Shown here: in pieces, positions 34,401-35,032 of the stretch
Numbering within the stretch: the stretch's first letter is position 1
How the letters are laid out: each line of letters begins with the position of its first letter
From: an uncultured Prevotellaceae bacterium
Lineage (GTDB): Bacteria > Bacteroidota > Bacteroidia > Bacteroidales > Bacteroidaceae
DNA: 35,032 nucleotides
NCBI GenBank assembly: GCA_902799905.1
Contig: CADCCB010000047.1
Span: 1-35,032, forward strand
Direction of reading: 5' to 3'
Notes under the pieces: generated by a model
The model's database searches: none
What the model was told of the DNA's origin: nothing
Seen by the model: only the letters and a program-made list of their open reading frames with translations
Position numbers and translations under genes: made by a program

Positions 34401-34700
34401 GCGCAGACCGTCAGGCATGTTCGCCTCGTCGATGCAGCCCTCGTCGGCATAGCCCAGGATGGCCGTCGTGCGGTCGTCGCCGCTGACGACGACGAAGCCC
34501 CTGTCACCCTCCGCATTAAACACATAATATTGGGCCGATGCATCGTCTTTCTGCGAGCCGCGGGCTTCTGCTGCCACCTCCACGCCACGACCGGCCAAAA
34601 ATTCCATCGCCGTCTGCAGGGCTTCAGAGCGAGTCACCACACCGGCCTCTGCCGCCAACGATAGCATCAATGCCAATATGACCATCTGCCATCTCCTCAT
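31485..34700 (-). CDS. secreted C10-family (streptopain/interpain-type) cysteine protease, multidomain
   Basis: This 1071-residue protein has a signal peptide (about 1-18, AAEAG) and a Spi_C10-like inhibitory propeptide (about 20-110: FNAEGDRGFVVVSGDDRTTA, LGYADEG). The catalytic domain covers about 130-365. The catalytic Cys162 lies in VTGCVATAMAQVMYYHQWP, the catalytic His308 in GGGHSFVCDGYQGDDYFHLN, and the WGWGG loop follows. Several Ig-like or beta-sandwich regions run to about 950. The C-terminus, LYDLLGRPVKEG...GIYIKNGRKVIIK, is a type IX-like tail. It would be exported as a zymogen and self-activate outside the cell, degrading host or dietary proteins. It has its own promoter at 34770-34801. 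Confidence 0.93.
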   Translation of the reverse strand: MRRWQMVILALMLSLAAEAGVVTRSEALQTAMEFLAGRGVEVAAEARGSQKDDASAQYYVFNAEGDRGFVVVSGDDRTTAILGYADEGCIDEANMPDGLRALLEGYAEQMMLIDDGAPAASRRAAGMARKSVSPLIRTKWDQDSPYNLLCPVLSEKKTVTGCVATAMAQVMYYHQWPTAATAAIPGYRPRNGLHGDLPELAATTFGWNNMTLTYGASSTDAQNTAVATLMKYCGWALQMNYDLGSAKGSSAYNVSIAEALKTYFGYDGNVTYAQRQHYTYTEWIDMIYAELAERRPVVLGGQSVGGGHSFVCDGYQGDDYFHLNWGWGGSGNGYFRLSVLNPYEQGIGGSSTLDGFSFTQDAVIGIKPFDGQTPAACLSLEKFQFDASGSSATQVVDRASADDAFTGISLYAALCNYSYVTSTYDYDIQLVRGDGSLVSSLGSGEDQSFTFNTDLNISSSTIATPAGLGEGTYYIKVVSRVYDASAWQECYDGPQQQMTATVSGNTLTITAPKVRGCLPTSVTFTVTGSRTVGSELDVTARVTGGAADYHDNLILRVNGTAVMGKTVDIAAGQAVDVHFAYTPSTTGDNVLTLWNAKTGGSQVSGSETITIGGSDATDNLDLTLTAEISNLTGDGKVYGSRMVVPVTVTNNSETNSYAGRMYYSLYEWTQDSEEPEKWTGTLLKKVYRTITVDKNTTAEQTPFNITGLERGKRYSVLLYYQKNGVRLADPVVTLNAPGNGYEVTDGFLVADENGAISVHEAAVSIDAGTARYVSLQGLSDEKLALVTSASNTNPNCLWLLNEGTETPTGLTGKNVVKGNTASAITLTDGYDFYTPVSFTASDIRFNITFTRAATSTGGWNTIMLPFDVATVKVDDGSVSGKTVDWFRSSSDTGKNFWVKTFTGDDGSTVYFDFATSMTANTPYLIAVPGDTWGEEWRMTDKTVTFYGTKATVAATASTFSLSGDRYKFCGSTLGIGRTDIYALNSTGKKFVKQTSSTTPGAFRAWISGANISSLTMSSLSISSGVPTMINTVTEMPRVEDDTLYDLLGRPVKEGHVKTGIYIKNGRKVIIK

Positions 34701-34769
34701 ACCTTCATCTTTTTACTTAAAAGTCCAACACTCATCCCCACTCTGCAGGGATCGTCTAAAAAATCGGGT

Positions 34770-34801
34770 GCAAAGGTAAAAAGAAAAATTGAAAACGCAA
34801 A
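34770..34801 (-). promoter_or_regulatory. promoter of the C10 protease gene
   Basis: The minus strand has TTTG (34801-34798), 19 nt, then TACCTTTGC (34778-34770), about 70 nt before ATG 34700. Confidence 0.72.
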
Positions 34802-34885
34802 GAAACCATGCATTTTTCAAATCGGCAGGGCATCACCTGCATTCAGTTGAATTCCCTCTTTCGCCATCTTACCATTTAAGTACAA

Positions 34886-34913
34886 GGAGAGTGCGCCATT
34901 TTGCACACCCTCC
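34886..34913 (-). terminator. hairpin after the smalltalk gene
   Basis: An 11-bp stem with two G-U pairs on the minus strand (GGAGGGTGTGC / GCGCACTCTCC, 6-nt loop) lies 21 nt past the smalltalk stop. Only a weak T-rich stretch (TTGTACTT) follows, so efficiency is uncertain. Confidence 0.5.
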
Positions 34914-34934
34914 CTGCTTTCAGATTACCTTGAT

Positions 34935-35032
34935 TCAGAATGCTCCCATGCAACTGGTGGTGCCCAGTGCCGTTCCTGCAGCGGTGATGATGGCTGCCAG
35001 TACCTGGATGATGAACTTCCAGATGTCCTTCT
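34935..35032 (-). CDS. smalltalk-type micropeptide, start cut off by the window edge
   Basis: The last 32 codons of a leftward gene read KDIWKFIIQVLAAIITAAGT followed by ALGTTSCMGAF and a TGA stop (34937-34935). The pattern K-D-x-W-K-F-x-I-Q, a hydrophobic helix, then TSCM is that of the Bacteroidetes smalltalk protein family (about 30-35 residues). Only one or two codons of the start should be missing. It is a membrane-helix-sized peptide with no known function. Confidence 0.78.
   Translation of the reverse strand, partial: KDIWKFIIQVLAAIITAAGTALGTTSCMGAF

Overview
The window looks like a chromosomal segment from a Bacteroidales bacterium, most likely Prevotella/Segatella or a close relative. 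The evidence is a SusC/SusD pair, Bacteroidetes-type promoters (TTTG about 19-20 nt before TAnnTTTG) upstream of most operons, secreted proteins ending in short type IX-like tails (GxKVxExYKG...NGKKVxMK), a C10 (streptopain/interpain-type) protease and a 'smalltalk' micropeptide. I see no rRNA, tRNA, CRISPR array, integrase or transposase. The genus is an inference from gene content and style.

Layout. (1) 1-530: the first 32 codons of a secreted protein, a small frameshifted ORF with its own good promoter, and a terminator. (2) 531-11704: a pectin-type polysaccharide utilisation locus. susC, susD, a beta-helix lipoprotein and a small secreted protein run leftward; a PL1 pectate lyase is divergent on the right. 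The divergent spacer holds two facing-away promoters and an inverted repeat that could be a shared operator. (3) 11798-16491: a leftward storage-glucan operon made of a glycogen debranching enzyme, a GT4 glycosyltransferase and a GH57-like protein that appears to lack its nucleophile. (4) 16648-22777: a lipid kinase, then a tightly overlapping operon of a bitopic membrane protein, a ten-CxxC DnaJ-type zinc-finger membrane protein, two MORN-like proteins and miaA. The miaA gene carries two in-frame palindromic inserts. (5) 22819-24605: a gap gene whose NAD-binding start is missing, divergent from mscL, with a 13-bp inverted repeat covering both promoters. (6) 24610-28432: an M6-type secreted metalloprotease, divergent from a SulP anion transporter. 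(7) 28439-31308: a PP2C phosphatase with a membrane anchor, a one-TM protein and a coiled-coil lipoprotein in one operon. (8) 31334-35032: a C10 cysteine protease followed by a 47-residue peptide, and the end of a smalltalk peptide at the right edge.

How the parts work together. The pectin locus would cut homogalacturonan outside the cell (PL1), bind it at the surface (SusD and the beta-helix lipoprotein) and import oligomers (SusC). The glucan operon would store or remobilise the carbon. The two proteases and the two pectin-locus secreted proteins share C-terminal sorting-like tails and probably leave the cell through the type IX system. The operons most likely to hold undescribed biology are the zinc-finger/MORN operon (17654-22777) and the PP2C trio (28439-31227).
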